DNA from: Bostrychus sinensis
Lineage: Eukaryota > Chordata > Actinopteri > Gobiiformes > Eleotridae
Reading direction: 5' to 3'
Length of the DNA stretch: 64,000 nt
Assembly (NCBI GenBank): GCA_020698575.1
Contig: CM036239.1
Coordinates: 47,581,763-47,645,762, forward strand
In this document: positions 62,115-64,000 of the stretch, piece by piece
Position numbering within the stretch: position 1 is the first letter of the stretch
Layout of the letters: every line of letters starts with the position of its first letter
Notes under the pieces: generated by a model
Seen by the model: only the letters and a program-made list of their open reading frames with translations
Told to the model about the DNA's origin: nothing
Databases searched by the model: none
Position numbers and translations under genes: made by a program

Positions 62115-63721
62115 TTATTATATTTTTTTCCCATTTTTTCGGTTCGTTTCACGCCTTCAGCAGTTTAACCAATTTTTGACATTTTTACATATAATGTTTG
62201 TGGTCATTGGGAGAATTATGCTATTACTTTTGGCAGTTCTGCCATTTATGGTTTTTGTGCAAAATGCCATTTTATGCCATATTTTTCCCATTGACTTATA
62301 ATGGGGCTTGTACAAATTCATGTTTTTTGCACATTTTTCTGCCACTTATGGCCTTTATGCTCATTGTGCTCATTCTGCCAATGGTTCTGCTTCATTTAAG
62401 CAGCAGTTCAGCCATTTAAAGTGTTTGTGGTTTGCGCTATTTTATGCCATTTTTCTGCCCCATTCATTTCTAATGGGACTTTTGCCATTTATTGTCTATC
62501 CTTAAACTTTTAATACATTTTTTGGTACAACTAGCATTTTAGTGATTTGTGCAATTTCAGGCCATGTTCCCTCTATTGAATTCTATTGTGCCACCTGCCA
62601 AATTATGCCATTCTTCCCCATTATGCCTTTCTGCCTTTCTGCCCTTTCCTTTTGCTTTTTAAACTTTTTCTTCTTTTTTAAGCTTTTTCTGCTTATTCTG
62701 CTTCTGCCTTCTAATTCTGCCTGTTACAGTTTTTGCATTTTGTGCCATTTTATGCCACTTTTCTGCCCCATTCATTTCTAATGGGACTTTTGCCATTTAT
62801 TGTCTATCCTTATACTTTTTATAAATGTTTTGGTACAACCAGCATTTTAGTGATTTGTGCAATTTCAGGCCATGTTCCCTCAATTCAATTCTATTGTGCC
62901 ACCTGCCATATTATGCCATTCTGCCCCATTATGCCTTTCGGCCCTTCCTTTTTTCTTTTTAACCTTTTTCTGCTTTTTAAGCTTTTTCTGCTTATTCTGC
63001 TTCTGCCTTCTATTTCTGCCTTTTACAGTTTTTGCATTTTGTGCCATTTTATGCCACTTTTCTGCCCCATTCATTTCTAATGGCACTTTTGCAATTTATT
63101 GTCTATCCTTATACTTTTTATAAATGTTTTGGTACAACCAGCATTTTAGTGATTTGTGCAATTTCTGGCCATGTTCCCTCTATTCAATTCTATTGTGCCA
63201 CCTGTCATATTATGCCATTCTGCCCCATTCTGCCTTTCTGCCCTTCCCTTTTGCTTTTTAAACTTTTTCTGCTTTTTTAAGCTTTTTCTGCTTATTCTGC
63301 TTCTGCTTTCTAATTCTGCCTGTTACAGTTTTTGCATTTTGTGCCATTTTCTGCCACTTTTCAGCAAATTCAAAGTTTCTGCTTTTCCTTATGCAAATTC
63401 ATTATTTCTGCCTTTCCTTCTGCAAATTCTGCCATTTTTGGTCATTCTGCTCTTTCTGCTTCTGCTAAATAATTCTGCTTTTTAACGATTTTGCAAATTG
63501 TGCCATTTTATGCCATCTTTCTGCAAATTCAAATTTTCTGCTTTTCCTTATGCAAATTCATTATTTCTGCCTTTCCTTCTGCAAATTCTGGTCATTATGC
63601 TCTTTCTGCTTCTGCTAAATAATTCTGCTTTTTAACGACTTTGCAATTTATGCTATTTTATGCCATAAATTTTTTAGCTTACGCAAACACTCGCAATGGC
63701 TTCTGCCATTGCAATTTCTAG
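62115..63721 (+). mobile_element. Remainder of outermost unit opened at 52,589
   Basis: Starts TTATTATATTTTTTTCCC, subtype b body (GGTTCGTTTCACGCCTTCAG). It closes the outermost bracket at 63,721 and is followed by TT and a new 5' hairpin. Total with the stub is about 1,659 bp. Confidence 0.6.
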
Positions 63722-63723
63722 TT

Positions 63724-64000
63724 GAGTGTTTGCGTAGCATTACGCAAACACTAATTGTTATGGAAGTTCTTTATTATTGAGTGTTTGCGTAGCATTACGC
63801 AAACACTAATTGTTATGGAAGTTCTTTATTATTATTATATTTTTTTCCCGTTTTTCGTTTCGTTTCACGCCTTCAGCAGTTTAACCAATTTTTGCCATTT
63901 TTACATATAATGTTTGTGGTCATTGGGAGAATTATGCTATTACTTTTGGCAGTTCTACCACTTATGGTTTTTGTGCAAAATGCCATTTTATGCCGTATTT
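63724..64000 (+). mobile_element. Two further 5' ends, continuing past the window
   Basis: Hairpin starts at 63,724 (stub, 55 bp) and 63,779 (ATGGAAG marker, subtype b body TTTCGTTTCACGCCTTCAGC). Both are open at the window edge, so the array continues to the right. Confidence 0.75.

Larger units (their letters stand above)
52589..64000 (+). mobile_element. Nested array of non-autonomous Helentron-like elements
   Basis: At least eight copies of one element, all in the same orientation. The 5' end GAGTGTTTGCGTAGCATTAC contains a 12-bp-stem hairpin (AGTGTTTGCGTA, loop GCAT, TACGCAAACACT). The 3' end has TACGCAAACACTC (exact inverted copy of the first 13 bases), then the hairpin GCAATGGC-TTCT-GCCATTGC, then AATTTCTAG. 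Each copy sits between TT and TT. Asymmetric inverted ends, a 3' hairpin, a CTRR-like CTAG end and a T-T target are the marks of Helentron/HINE rolling-circle elements. No Rep or helicase coding is present. Starts: 52,589, 52,641, 52,693, 52,745, 52,803, 55,932, 63,724, 63,779. Ends: 54,310, 55,929, 59,004, 60,485, 62,114, 63,721. Confidence 0.65.

Noticed and set aside
52834..63485. Dozens of plus-strand frames rich in Phe, Cys, His, Leu and Pro (about 70-200 residues)
   Set aside because: They are translations of the TTCTGCC/TTTTGCC modules, occur in several overlapping frames and follow the repeat units. No start context, domain or codon bias supports proteins.

Overview
The window reads as teleost fish genomic DNA. 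Only one host gene family is visible: exons of NXPE (neurexophilin and PC-esterase domain) proteins on the minus strand. They sit in a mass of fish-type mobile DNA: REL-endonuclease LINEs of the R4/Dong/Rex6 type next to (TA)n, RTE-like, L2/Rex1-like and L1/Tx1-like LINEs, tRNA-derived SINEs, hAT and PIF/Harbinger-like non-autonomous transposons, and a large array of rolling-circle (Helentron-like) elements. No complete gene, no functional RNA gene and no CRISPR array were found. The species cannot be named from this sequence.

Layout. (1) 1-16,524 is a second copy of 20,145-36,934 in the same order and orientation. The left copy carries very many small, mostly single-base indels, so its reading frames are broken where the right copy is open. 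(2) 16,525-20,144 is a spacer outside the duplication, with dispersed repeats and an intact NXPE last exon (18,978-19,531). (3) The right copy (20,145-36,934) holds, in order: an LTR-like tail, an L1-like ORF1 fragment, an RTE-like endonuclease fragment, R4-like copy A, an AT-rich stretch with a decayed LINE RT, R4-like copy B, a Harbinger-like MITE, an NXPE last exon, another TIR element, an unidentified GC-rich ORF, an NXPE esterase exon and the 3' end of R4-like copy C. (4) 36,499-41,765 is a head-to-head pair of R4-like elements (C minus, D plus) around a (TA)n tract. (5) 41,766-52,588 is a mosaic of LINE, SINE and MITE pieces, with a third NXPE exon at 51,754-52,049. (6) 52,589-64,000 is a Helentron-like array whose 5' and 3' ends balance like nested brackets: six opened and six closed, with two more opened at the right edge.

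Relations. The exons at 51.8-52.0 kb, 36.2-36.4 kb and 32.3-32.9 kb fit one minus-strand NXPE gene with introns swollen by transposons. The first and second do not join in phase, so a small exon between them is probably unseen, and the 5' exons lie to the right of the window. The exon at 19.0-19.5 kb has the same splice phase and could be the last exon of a tandem paralogue or an alternative last exon. The low-complexity frames across 53-64 kb, which look like runs of Phe, Cys, His and Leu, are not genes.
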